From: Lachnospiraceae bacterium
Lineage (GTDB): Bacteria > Bacillota > Clostridia > Lachnospirales > Lachnospiraceae
Assembly (NCBI GenBank): GCA_024684085.1
Contig: JAIKXM010000039.1
Location: 1 to 64,000, forward strand
Direction: 5' to 3'
Length of the DNA: 64,000 bases
The notes below the pieces were generated by a model. It was given only the letters and a program-made list of their open reading frames with translations, did no database searches and was not told the origin of the DNA. Made by a program: the position numbers and the translations under genes. Position 1 is the stretch's first letter, and every line of letters starts with the position of its first letter. Shown here in pieces: positions 7,149 to 14,800 of this stretch.

Positions 7149-7749
7149 TGTTCTCCTGTTTAGCATAATATTCATATGCTATCATTGTTGTTGTATCTAT
7201 GGGTGAATCCGTATCCTGCAAATGCTTAATGGTATTGACATATATATGCAGAATAGTCTTATTCAGATCGTTGAACGCTTCCTTTCTAATGACAGGAAGC
7301 TCCGGATCATGAGTACGACCGGGTTCTATATAATCTGCTACGAATATAATGGATTCAAGCAGCCCCATACCGGCTTTGCCTGTCGTATGGTAAAAAATAG
7401 CGTCGGCTATCTCTTTGTCCTTGATCTCATATACCTCATCCGCCAGATAACTGCCAACCTTGGAATGAAGTAATGAAGGATTATCATATTCAACCGGCTT
7501 GATCGGAAGATTATGATCCTTGCAATACTTTAGTTTCTCCGAATCCGTCATACCCTTTGCGCAATCATGCAAAAGACCGGCGATATAAGCTTTCTCCATA
7601 TCCGCATCATGACACATTGCAAGAGCGGCCGCTGTATATGCAACTCCCAGAGTATGTTCAAATCGTTTGCGTTCAAGTGTTTTCTTAAGCTTAATGATTA
7701 TATCACTTTTTTTCATGTCAGTATATTCGCGTAAGTTTACTAACCACAT
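7123..7749 (-). CDS. yqeK: YqeK family HD-domain Ap4A hydrolase
   Basis: The 208-residue HD-superfamily hydrolase shows the metal-binding residues in order: EHTLGV (His, about 32), LLHDCAKG (HD, about 61-62), HSKVGSYLA (His, about 95) and FYHTTGK (His, about 119). YqeK enzymes cleave diadenosine tetraphosphate symmetrically to two ADP. The start is uncertain: ATG 7749 and ATG 7716 (MKKSDIII) both lack a strong Shine-Dalgarno, and family alignment favours the shorter form. It lies between nadD and rsfS, the standard Firmicutes order. Confidence 0.9.
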   Translation of the reverse strand: MWLVNLREYTDMKKSDIIIKLKKTLERKRFEHTLGVAYTAAALAMCHDADMEKAYIAGLLHDCAKGMTDSEKLKYCKDHNLPIKPVEYDNPSLLHSKVGSYLADEVYEIKDKEIADAIFYHTTGKAGMGLLESIIFVADYIEPGRTHDPELPVIRKEAFNDLNKTILHIYVNTIKHLQDTDSPIDTTTMIAYEYYAKQENNGKDNQTH

Positions 7750-7761
7750 TAATAGGGCTTA

Positions 7762-8364
7762 TCACTTATATAACCCGTTCTTCTGGATAAAGTTCAGAGT
7801 GGATTCATCCACCATATACCTGATACTAAGGCCTTTTTTCACTCTTTCACGTATCTCTGTTGAAGATATATCGATATATGGCATCTTAAGTACATTGATC
7901 GTGGCATTATACCTGGCTCTTAATTCATCAGCCTTAAGCTTGAGCGAATCAAGAGACTGGCCTTCACGTACGGATACTAGGATTATAGCATCCTTCATGA
8001 TGATATGAGGATCTTTCCATAATTCGATCTGAAACAGAGAATCTGCGCCGATGATAAAATAATACTCAGTATCGGGATTTTCCTTCTTAAGGATCTCGAG
8101 AGTCTCTGATGTATATGAATTACCCGGACGATCCGTCTCAATTGTTGATAATGCAAAATGGGGATTGGAACCAATGGCATCTCCTGTCATTGAGATCCTC
8201 ATTTTTTTATCAATTACGATCTTGGGATCCTTGAAATGCGATATACCTGTGGGCACAAAGAGGATCTCATCAAGCTCATATTCATCTCTTGCTCTCTCGG
8301 CAAGAATCAGGTGACCTATATGAATAGGATTAAAAGTTCCGCCGATTATACCTACTTTTTTCAT
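7762..8364 (-). CDS. nadD: Nicotinate-nucleotide adenylyltransferase NadD
   Basis: The 200-residue nucleotidyltransferase makes deamido-NAD from nicotinate mononucleotide and ATP. The HxGH-type motif GGTFNPIHIGH (about 7-17) and the C-terminal ISSTEIRERVKKG motif, which binds ATP phosphates, are both present. The start at ATG 8364 has AAGGAG 9 bases upstream; the track's TTG three codons earlier abuts that site. It is placed between yhbY and yqeK. Confidence 0.94.
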   Translation of the reverse strand: MKKVGIIGGTFNPIHIGHLILAERARDEYELDEILFVPTGISHFKDPKIVIDKKMRISMTGDAIGSNPHFALSTIETDRPGNSYTSETLEILKKENPDTEYYFIIGADSLFQIELWKDPHIIMKDAIILVSVREGQSLDSLKLKADELRARYNATINVLKMPYIDISSTEIRERVKKGLSIRYMVDESTLNFIQKNGLYK

Positions 8365-8388
8365 GACGATCAACTCCTTATACGGCTA

Positions 8389-8685
8389 TCATTTTGGAAG
8401 CATTATACGAGGCTTATCCTTGTCCTGCTTGTACAGAACGATCTTCTTGCCTATCACCTGTACAACAACAGAACCTGTTCTGTCGGCAACCACTGATGCG
8501 ATCTCGCGCGGGTCGTCCATACAATTCTTAAGCACCGTGATCTTAAGCAATTCTCTTGTATTAAAAGCTTCTCTTATCGCTTCAATGAACTCAGGTGTGA
8601 CCGAACCCTTGCCTATCTGGAAAAGAGGTTCCGTTGTCATTGCGAGCCCCTTGAGATATGATCTCTGCTTGCTTGTCAAATTCAT
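8389..8685 (-). CDS. yhbY: YhbY family RNA-binding protein (CRM domain)
   Basis: The 98-residue protein is a single CRS1-YhbY domain that binds pre-50S ribosomal RNA. The N-terminal LTSKQRSYLKGLA and the middle QIGKGSVTPEFIEAI, with the GxxG-type loop, are diagnostic. The product ends soon after the IGKKIVLYK strand, as usual for a minimal member. ATG 8685 is preferred because AAGG sits about 9 bases before it. It is between obg and nadD. Confidence 0.92.
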   Translation of the reverse strand: MNLTSKQRSYLKGLAMTTEPLFQIGKGSVTPEFIEAIREAFNTRELLKITVLKNCMDDPREIASVVADRTGSVVVQVIGKKIVLYKQDKDKPRIMLPK

Positions 8686-8724
8686 CTCTAACACCTTTCA
8701 TGTAAATGAGAGACACGCGCCTCA

Positions 8725-10011
8725 TCACTTATAGTAATCAAACTTTAGTCCATACAATCTTACGGTATCGCCTTCCTGGATACCAAGATCCTCAAGTTCT
8801 TTGAGTATACCGTTATCTTTAAGAAAACGCTGGAAGAACATGAAGCCTTTCTCACTCTCGAGATTGGTATATCCGAGCATCTTCTCGATCTTAGGACCTT
8901 CGATCACATACTCTTCGTTCTCTTCGTCGTAAGTAACTGTATAAGGCTCATCCGCTGCCATCTTACTCTCCGGGAAAAATTCCTGCTCAAAGATCTTAGG
9001 CTCATCGGGGATCTCGTCCAGCATATTACGAACTTTATACAGGATCTCTTTTATGCCTCTACCCGTAGCTGCGGACATGGGATAGATAAGATATCCTTCT
9101 TCGCTGAATTCATCGCGTAATCGCTGCAATACGTTCTCTTCTTCATCCGAAATAAGATCGAGCTTATTGGCTGCGATGATCTGTGGACGGGATAATAATT
9201 CCTCATTATAGAGCTTCAGCTCATTATTGATAGTCCTTATATCTTCTATCGGATCTCTGCCTTCCTGTCCGGAAGCATCCACTATATGGATAAGGACTTT
9301 TGTTCTCTCAATATGTCTTAAGAACTCATGACCGAGTCCGATACCGTCAGAAGCACCTTCGATAAGTCCCGGAATATCAGCCACAACAAAGCCCTTAGCA
9401 TCCTTAAGATCAACAACACCAAGATGAGGACTTAAGGTCGTAAAATGATAATTGGCTATCTCAGGTCTTGCATTCGATACCTTGGTTAGGAAGGTACTCT
9501 TACCGACATTAGGAAATCCCACAAGTCCTACATCTGCGATCACCTTAAGCTCCAATAAAAGAGTGAGCTCCTGAGCGGGCTGACCGGGCTGGGCATACTT
9601 CGGAGCCTGCATGGTACTTGTGGCATAATGCTGATTGCCGTTACCGCCCTTACCGCCTTTAAGAAGCGTATATGTCCTGTTATCACCTGACATATCAACG
9701 ATGACCTTACCTGATTCAGCTTCCTTAACAACAGTTCCTTCGGGCACTTTAAGTATAATGTCCGAACCGTTCTTGCCACGGCAGTTCTTCTTACCGCCTT
9801 CAGCACCCGGAGTCGCATTATATTTTCTGATATGACGGAACTCAGCGAGAGTATTGACACCGTTATCTATCTGAAGGATAACGCTTCCGCCGTCTCCTCC
9901 GTCACCACCGTCGGGACCGCCGTCAGGCACATATTTCTCTCTTCTGAATGAGACATGACCGTCTCCGCCTTTACCGCTTTTTACGTATATTGTAGCTCTG
10001 TCTGCAAACAT
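8725..10011 (-). CDS. obgE: Obg family GTPase
   Basis: The 428-residue GTPase acts in 50S assembly and stress control. The N-terminal glycine-rich Obg fold (1-158) starts MFADRATIYVKSGKGGDG. The G domain has GFPNVGKST (P-loop, about 165), DIPGLIEGA (about 212) and ANKLDL (about 282). The C-terminal OCT domain (about 345-428) is present, as in Firmicutes Obg. It follows rpmA after an intrinsic-terminator-like hairpin, so its level may be set by read-through. Confidence 0.96.
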   Translation of the reverse strand: MFADRATIYVKSGKGGDGHVSFRREKYVPDGGPDGGDGGDGGSVILQIDNGVNTLAEFRHIRKYNATPGAEGGKKNCRGKNGSDIILKVPEGTVVKEAESGKVIVDMSGDNRTYTLLKGGKGGNGNQHYATSTMQAPKYAQPGQPAQELTLLLELKVIADVGLVGFPNVGKSTFLTKVSNARPEIANYHFTTLSPHLGVVDLKDAKGFVVADIPGLIEGASDGIGLGHEFLRHIERTKVLIHIVDASGQEGRDPIEDIRTINNELKLYNEELLSRPQIIAANKLDLISDEEENVLQRLRDEFSEEGYLIYPMSAATGRGIKEILYKVRNMLDEIPDEPKIFEQEFFPESKMAADEPYTVTYDEENEEYVIEGPKIEKMLGYTNLESEKGFMFFQRFLKDNGILKELEDLGIQEGDTVRLYGLKFDYYK

Positions 10012-10039
10012 AAATGAATACCAACCTCAAATTAAACAA

Positions 10040-10068
10040 ACAGACCCCAAGATAATCCTGGGGCCTGT
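10040..10068 (-). terminator. Intra-operon terminator/attenuator between rpmA and obg
   Basis: Minus-strand RNA forms ACAGGCCCC-loop-GGGGTCTGT followed by UUGUUUAAUUU. The stem is about 9 bp with one offset. It probably reduces obg expression relative to the ribosomal protein genes upstream. Confidence 0.6.
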
Positions 10069-10073
10069 GGATA

Positions 10074-10358
10074 TTACTTTTCTACCGGATAAACAGAAGC
10101 CTGCTTCTTGTCTCTTCCCAATCTTTCGAATCTGAGAACGCCGTCTGTAAGAGCGAATAATGTATCATCGCCACCACGACCTACATTAACGCCCGGATGA
10201 ATCTTAGTTCCGCGCTGTCTGTAAAGAATATTACCGGCCTTTACGAATTGTCCATCAGCTCTCTTAGCTCCAAGTCTCTTGGATTCTGAGTCTCTACCGT
10301 TCTTGGTAGAACCAACACCCTTCTTATGAGCAAAGAATTGAAGGTTTAAATTCAACAT
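10074..10358 (-). CDS. rpmA: 50S ribosomal protein L27
   Basis: The 94-residue L27 starts with [17 protein letters not shown]. The first nine residues (ending FF before AHKKG) are the Firmicutes-type extension removed by the Prp protease, and its gene lies directly upstream. The rest matches L27, whose N-terminal tail reaches the peptidyl-transferase centre. CAGGAGG precedes the start. Confidence 0.97.
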   Translation of the reverse strand: MLNLNLQFFAHKKGVGSTKNGRDSESKRLGAKRADGQFVKAGNILYRQRGTKIHPGVNVGRGGDDTLFALTDGVLRFERLGRDKKQASVYPVEK

Positions 10359-10362
10359 GGTC

Positions 10363-10683
10363 TTATACCTCCTGAAATTCTAATTGCAAATATTTGTCAC
10401 CGTACTGTTCTACGATGCTCTTTAAGCCCAAAATATATGAATCTATCAGTACTGAAGCCTTATCACCATAACCGTCATCGAACATACAACTGATAATACC
10501 TTCTTCGGTCGAGACTCTCATCGGAGTATCTGTAAGAGCTTCGATGCTGTTGACCGTATTAATGGTAAGTATCGAAATAGCTGAACATACGATATCGCGA
10601 CCTCTTCTGTCGAACCCTGAATGGCCGCTGGTAACAAAACCTTTATAATTATCACCGGACTTAAAGAATGTAACTTTGGTCAT
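10363..10683 (-). CDS. prp: Ribosomal-processing cysteine protease Prp
   Basis: The 106-residue protein has the catalytic His in GFVTSGHSG (about 22) and Cys in [10 protein letters not shown] (about 34). Prp cleaves the N-terminal extension of L27 in Firmicutes, and the substrate gene rpmA follows 4 bp downstream with exactly that extension. The rpmA ribosome-binding site lies within the prp 3' end, so the two are probably coupled. Confidence 0.95.
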   Translation of the reverse strand: MTKVTFFKSGDNYKGFVTSGHSGFDRRGRDIVCSAISILTINTVNSIEALTDTPMRVSTEEGIISCMFDDGYGDKASVLIDSYILGLKSIVEQYGDKYLQLEFQEV

Positions 10684-10704
10684 ATCTAACCTGCAAACAT
10701 ATAA

Positions 10705-11010
10705 TTATGCGTTAATCTTGTCGATCTTAACTTCTGTGTATGCTTGTCTGTGACCATTCTTCTTGTGGTAACCGGTCTTTCTCTTGTACTTGTATACAAT
10801 AACCTTCTTACCCTTGCCCTGGTTCATAACTGTTGCAGAAACTGTTGAGTTAGCTACTGCATCACCAACCATAAGCTCGTTATCCTTGATAGCGATAACC
10901 TGATCAAATGTAACAGTATTGCCGGCTTCCTCGTTGAGCTTCTCAACCTTGATCACATCACCTTCTGAAACCTTATACTGCTTACCACCTGTTGCTATAA
11001 TTGCGTACAT
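10705..11010 (-). CDS. rplU: 50S ribosomal protein L21
   Basis: This is a 101-residue L21 beginning MYAIIATGGKQYKVSEGDVI, with the conserved KRKTGYHKKNGHRQ segment that contacts 23S rRNA. AAAGGAGG precedes the ATG. It is the first gene of the operon and has a structured leader upstream of the type that autoregulates L21 operons. Confidence 0.97.
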   Translation of the reverse strand: MYAIIATGGKQYKVSEGDVIKVEKLNEEAGNTVTFDQVIAIKDNELMVGDAVANSTVSATVMNQGKGKKVIVYKYKRKTGYHKKNGHRQAYTEVKIDKINA

Positions 11011-11092
11011 GAGGTTAATCCTCCTTTTTCTAAATCTCGCTAACTATGGCGCTGCATATATGCAGACTTATAGCCTCGTTATGCGGCATACT
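11011..11092 (-). ncRNA. L21 leader (ribosomal protein leader RNA)
   Basis: The 5' UTR of rplU contains GCCGCATAACGAGGCTATA and then GCGCCATAGTTAGCGAG ahead of the Shine-Dalgarno. Its order and position match the Firmicutes L21 leader (Rfam family L21_leader), thought to bind L21 and repress the operon. Recognised by eye from its position and conserved blocks; a covariance-model search would settle the boundaries. Confidence 0.7.
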
Positions 11093-11097
11093 CATAA

Positions 11098-11126
11098 ATA
11101 ATACCAATACTCCCTCTTAAAGTCAA
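11098..11126 (-). promoter_or_regulatory. rplU operon promoter
   Basis: On the minus strand TTGACT (11126-11121) and TATTAT (11103-11098) are 17 bp apart, directly upstream of the L21 leader. Confidence 0.75.
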
Positions 11127-11135
11127 TAACATTTT

Positions 11136-11175
11136 ACAAATTTATTATTTATTTATTATTTATTATTTATTATAG
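11136..11175. repeat. AT-only short tandem repeat (TTTATTA-like)
   Basis: This is a run of TTTATTA / TTATTTA units of nearly pure A and T between the rplU promoter and the palindromic cassette. It may act as an UP-element-like sequence for the strong rplU promoter, or may simply be a slippage tract. Confidence 0.6.
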
Positions 11176-11198
11176 TTTCATGAGGTAAGTTACTAAGA

Positions 11199-11330
11199 GT
11201 TGCAGGACAATATATTCTCAAGAAACGCCTATGTAAGCGTCGGCACTTAACGAGCCACCGGCGAGTTTAGTGTCCGTTACGCTTACATCGGAGCGAAAGC
11301 GCCGTTTCGGTGAATATATTGTCCTGCAAC
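11199..11330. mobile_element. 96-bp cassette copy inside a different palindrome
   Basis: GTTGCAGGAC (11199-11208) and GTCCTGCAAC (11321-11330) are perfect inverted arms. Each is followed inward by AATATATT (11209-11216, 11313-11320), enclosing a 96-bp cassette at 11217-11312. Removing the cassette and one AATATATT leaves a perfect 28-bp palindrome. Sequence outside the right arm (to about 11355) looks like a degraded relative of the outer element's right end, but no target duplication is visible. It lies downstream of the his genes and upstream of the rplU promoter. Confidence 0.85.
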
Positions 11331-11356
11331 GAAAAAACACATATGAAAAATAATCT

Positions 11357-12646
11357 TTACCTTCGAGCAAGTTCTTCGGTGATGTCTTCCCAGGTGATAT
11401 CCTTCTCAGCCATAAGTACCATACAATGATACAGGAAATCACTTATCTCATACTTGATCTCATTGGGATTGGGATTCTTGGCTGCAATAACGATCTCTGT
11501 GGCCTCTTCTCCCACCTTCTTAAGGATCTTATCGATTCCCTTATCGAAGAGATAATTGGTATAAGAACCTTCCTTTGGATGGATCTTACGATCTTTGATA
11601 ACATCGAAAACATCTTCGAATACTTTAAGAGGATTATCTTTTACATTAATATTCTTCTCATAAACAGGTGTATAGAAACAACTCTTATTACCTGTATGGC
11701 AGGCAGCACCTATCTGAGTTACCTTGGCAAGCAGTGTATCCTTGTCACAGTCAACTGAAAGCGACTGCAGATACTGGAAATGACCGCTTGTCTCGCCCTT
11801 GATCCACTGGCTCTGTCTGCTTCTGCTGAAATATGTCATCCTCCCTGTATTAAGTGTCGCATTGTAGGCTTCCTCATTCATGTAAGCCAACATAAGGACT
11901 TCTGAGGTGTGAACATCCTGAACGACAACAGGAACGAGCGAGTCGGAGTTCTTCTTAAGCTCATCCCAGCTAACCATGATCTTACGCTTTGAAGTCTCGA
12001 TACCGTTCTCCTCAAGAAGAGTCTTGATCTTCTCAAGATCGTCGGCATTATCGCTTATTACATCGCCTGCAATACCGATTACCTTATTCTCGGCGCTTAT
12101 GTTCAGTATCTTATCAAGGCTTACCTCGGGAAGCATAGCCATGATCCCGACAGGGGTGATCTCAAGCGCCTCTCGTACAGTCTTGGCATCCATATAGATT
12201 ATGCCATCGGCATATTTTTTAATAAGATCTGCTCTTGAACCACTGATCTCTTCACAGCTTCCGGCACAGACCATGATCTTATCCTTGCCGAACTTCTTGC
12301 TGACTTCTTCCGTGATCTCAACATTATCTTCCTTGGAATAATTAAGCACGCCCTTGGCACATCCGGCATAGAGAAGCTTCTTGATATCTTCCATACGCTT
12401 AACATTACCTGCGCCAACTACGGGAATATCGATGGACTCACATATCTCCTTGATCATATCGAGTGAGGCTTCGTGCTGTTCATCCGTCTCGGATTTGTCC
12501 CAGATGATTATCTCATCGCAACCCGAATCACAATATTTGATGGCAAGTCTTACAGGGTCCTCTGCGATAACCGTATCATCTTTGAAGCCCTTTACAGCCT
12601 TCTTGTCTTTTAAAAAAATGCTTGCACTGAATCTAATGGATTTCAT
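11357..12646 (-). CDS. hisIE: HisF-like domain fused to HisI-HisE (phosphoribosyl-AMP cyclohydrolase / phosphoribosyl-ATP pyrophosphatase)
   Basis: This 429-residue protein has three parts. Residues 1 to about 215 form a TIM-barrel domain like HisF/HisA. Residues about 222-325 are HisI, with the metal-site cysteines in [11 protein letters not shown] and [11 protein letters not shown]. Residues about 335-429 are HisE, with [16 protein letters not shown]. HisI and HisE perform the second and third steps of histidine synthesis. By eye, the HisF catalytic aspartate at position 11 is Phe here (ASIFLKD) and the second one (in VVAIDA) is Gly (VCAGS), so the barrel is probably not catalytic. AAGGAG precedes the ATG. 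Confidence 0.9.
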   Translation of the reverse strand: MKSIRFSASIFLKDKKAVKGFKDDTVIAEDPVRLAIKYCDSGCDEIIIWDKSETDEQHEASLDMIKEICESIDIPVVGAGNVKRMEDIKKLLYAGCAKGVLNYSKEDNVEITEEVSKKFGKDKIMVCAGSCEEISGSRADLIKKYADGIIYMDAKTVREALEITPVGIMAMLPEVSLDKILNISAENKVIGIAGDVISDNADDLEKIKTLLEENGIETSKRKIMVSWDELKKNSDSLVPVVVQDVHTSEVLMLAYMNEEAYNATLNTGRMTYFSRSRQSQWIKGETSGHFQYLQSLSVDCDKDTLLAKVTQIGAACHTGNKSCFYTPVYEKNINVKDNPLKVFEDVFDVIKDRKIHPKEGSYTNYLFDKGIDKILKKVGEEATEIVIAAKNPNPNEIKYEISDFLYHCMVLMAEKDITWEDITEELARR

Positions 12647-12758
12647 TCAATAACTCCTTAATCTAATGTTCATCAGGTCACTGCCCCCGAACCAAAGCCT
12701 TAAGTAAGGCATGAAGAGATACTATACAAGGCTTTAATTAACGGTCCCAATGACTTGT

Positions 12759-13349
12759 TTATGCCAGATAACCCTTTGTGCTCAAGACATCCTTGATACG
12801 GGGATCTGCCTGTGTGGCTTCATCAAGAGCCTTACCGAATGCCTTGAATACGGCTTCTGCAATATGATGCGAATTGGATCCGCTGATCATCTTGATATGT
12901 ATGTTCATCATCGCGCTGTAACTGATGGCGGTGAAGAACTCTTTGATAAGCTCAGTATCAAGATCACCGATCTTCTCGGTATTAAAAGTAACATCATAAT
13001 CGATATACGGTCTGCCACAGAGATCGATAGAGCATAATACAAGGGCGTCATCCATGGGAAGGATGAAATAACCAAATCTCTTGATACCCTTCTTGTCTCC
13101 AAGTGCCTGCTTGATAGCTGTACCTAACACGATACCTGTATCTTCTACCGTATGATGACAGTCAACATCAAGATCTCCGTTAACGTTACACTTCATATCG
13201 AAGAATCCGTGCTTGGTAAATCCCTGTAACATGTGATCGAAGAAGCCGATACCTGTATCGATAGTGTAACTGCCTTCTCCGTCAATATTAAAATCAAGTG
13301 AGATCTGAGTCTCTTTAGTATCTCTTGTGATAGTAGCAACTCTGGTCAT
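12759..13349 (-). CDS. hisB: Imidazoleglycerol-phosphate dehydratase HisB
   Basis: The 196-residue enzyme catalyses dehydration of imidazole glycerol phosphate. The metal-binding motifs FFDHMLQGFTKH (about 36) and DCHHTVEDTGI (about 66) are in the first repeat, and SNSHHIAEAVFKA (about 160) is in the second. It is the monofunctional form without the phosphatase domain. GGGGAG lies before the ATG. The 110-bp gap to the downstream fusion gene has only a small inverted repeat (GCCTTAAGTAAGGC). Confidence 0.96.
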   Translation of the reverse strand: MTRVATITRDTKETQISLDFNIDGEGSYTIDTGIGFFDHMLQGFTKHGFFDMKCNVNGDLDVDCHHTVEDTGIVLGTAIKQALGDKKGIKRFGYFILPMDDALVLCSIDLCGRPYIDYDVTFNTEKIGDLDTELIKEFFTAISYSAMMNIHIKMISGSNSHHIAEAVFKAFGKALDEATQADPRIKDVLSTKGYLA

Positions 13350-13368
13350 GTTACTCCCCTTTCTTATC

Positions 13369-14658
13369 TCAATCTTCGAACCTTATCTTAACTGAATTAG
13401 CGTGTGCCGTAAGCTGTTCCTTCTCGGCAAAGTACTCAACCTTCTTGTATACATCCCGAAGACCTGCCTCGGAATAAGCGATTATACTTGTCTTCTTGGT
13501 GAATTCATCCACATTGAGCGGTGAGAAGAATTTCGCTGTACCGTTTGTAGGTAATATATGATTAGGACCAGCGAAATAATCACCAAGAGGCTCTGATGAA
13601 TAAGGACCTATAAAGATCGCACCTGCGTTCTTAATCTTAGTCATCACTTCAAAGGCATTATCAGTCTGGATCTCAAGGTGTTCGGAAGCTATCTCATTGG
13701 CAGTCTCTATCAGCTCATCCATTGAACTTCCAACAAGTATATATCCGTAATTATCCAAAGACTTGGTAATGATATCCTTACGTGAAAGCTCTGATGTGAA
13801 TCTGTCAGTCCATTCAGATACCTTCTTGGCCAATTCCTTCGAATCGGTTAATAAGATCGCGCTTGCAAGTTCATCATGCTCTGCCTGACTTAAGAGATCC
13901 GCAGCAACGAACTTGGGATTGGCATTCTTATCTGCTATTATAAGTATCTCACTCGGACCGGCAATGGAATCTATACCTACAGAACCGAAACAAGCCTTCT
14001 TGGCAAGGGCTACAAATATATTACCGGGACCTGTGATCTTATCTACCTTTGGGATTGATTCCGTTCCGTAAGCCAGTGCCGCTATCGCCTGAGCACCACC
14101 AACTTTTATCACCTTATCAACTCCTGCTATATCAGCAGCAACGAGTGTTGCGGGAGCAACCTTTCCGCCGAGAGCCGGAGTCATAAGCACGATCTCTTCA
14201 ACGCCTGCAACCTTGGCAGGTATAACGTTCATCAGCACGCTTGAAGGATAAGCTGCCTTACCGCCCGGAGCATAACATCCGACAGAAGCTATGGGTGTGA
14301 TCTTCTGACCGAGGATACTTCCATCAGGCTTGGTTGTGATCCAGCTTTCTTTCACCTGTTTCTTGTGAAAGTCCTCTATATTGGATGCCGCTTCCTTAAG
14401 AATAGAGATAAGCTTATCATCAACTTCCTTATAAGCTTCTTCTATCTCTTCCTTTGTAGCAAATACATTGGAAGCATTAACATCCCATTTATCGAATTTT
14501 GAAGTAAGCTCAAAGACTGCTTTATCTTTGTTAAGTCTAACATCTTCAACGATCTTATTAACAGTCTCTTCATATTCGGCATACTGATTGGGACTTCTCT
14601 TAAGAAGGTCATTCAGTATATTCTTCTTAGTACTTTCATTTAATTCTACTATTCTCAT
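13369..14658 (-). CDS. hisD: Histidinol dehydrogenase HisD
   Basis: The enzyme (429 residues from the chosen start) oxidises histidinol to histidine in two NAD-dependent steps. Recognisable segments are GCYAPGGKAAYPSSVLMNVIPA, AALAYGTESIPKVDKITGPGN, and QAEHDELA carrying the catalytic Glu-His. GPNHILPTNGTAKF is the C-terminal zinc and substrate region. I prefer ATG 14658 (MRIVELNES) because GGAAGG is 9 bases upstream; the track's start at 14694 has no such site. It lies between hisZG and hisB. Confidence 0.95.
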   Translation of the reverse strand: MRIVELNESTKKNILNDLLKRSPNQYAEYEETVNKIVEDVRLNKDKAVFELTSKFDKWDVNASNVFATKEEIEEAYKEVDDKLISILKEAASNIEDFHKKQVKESWITTKPDGSILGQKITPIASVGCYAPGGKAAYPSSVLMNVIPAKVAGVEEIVLMTPALGGKVAPATLVAADIAGVDKVIKVGGAQAIAALAYGTESIPKVDKITGPGNIFVALAKKACFGSVGIDSIAGPSEILIIADKNANPKFVAADLLSQAEHDELASAILLTDSKELAKKVSEWTDRFTSELSRKDIITKSLDNYGYILVGSSMDELIETANEIASEHLEIQTDNAFEVMTKIKNAGAIFIGPYSSEPLGDYFAGPNHILPTNGTAKFFSPLNVDEFTKKTSIIAYSEAGLRDVYKKVEYFAEKEQLTAHANSVKIRFED

Positions 14659-14677
14659 ACAATCATTCCTTCCGAAT

Positions 14678-14800
14678 TTATTCGGGTATAACACTTTTAT
14701 GCTTAGCTATAAAACCCTATTATGCCAAGACATTATAAATAGCCCGGACCTTATTGAACCGGATCTATTCCGGTATAACGGTCTTAAGCTTAGCTATCAG
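14678..14800. repeat. Echo of the hisZG 3' end in the hisD-hisZG spacer
   Basis: The stretch at about 14678-14714 (GGTATAACAC, then GCTTAGCTAT) resembles the last codons of hisZG at about 14765-14800 (GGTATAACGG, then GCTTAGCTAT), roughly 28 of 37 positions. It looks like an old partial duplication of the gene's 3' end. Confidence 0.5.

Noticed and set aside
11218-11442. 74-codon minus-strand frame
   Set aside because: It runs through the palindromic cassette and the hisIE 3' end out of frame and has no protein-like features.
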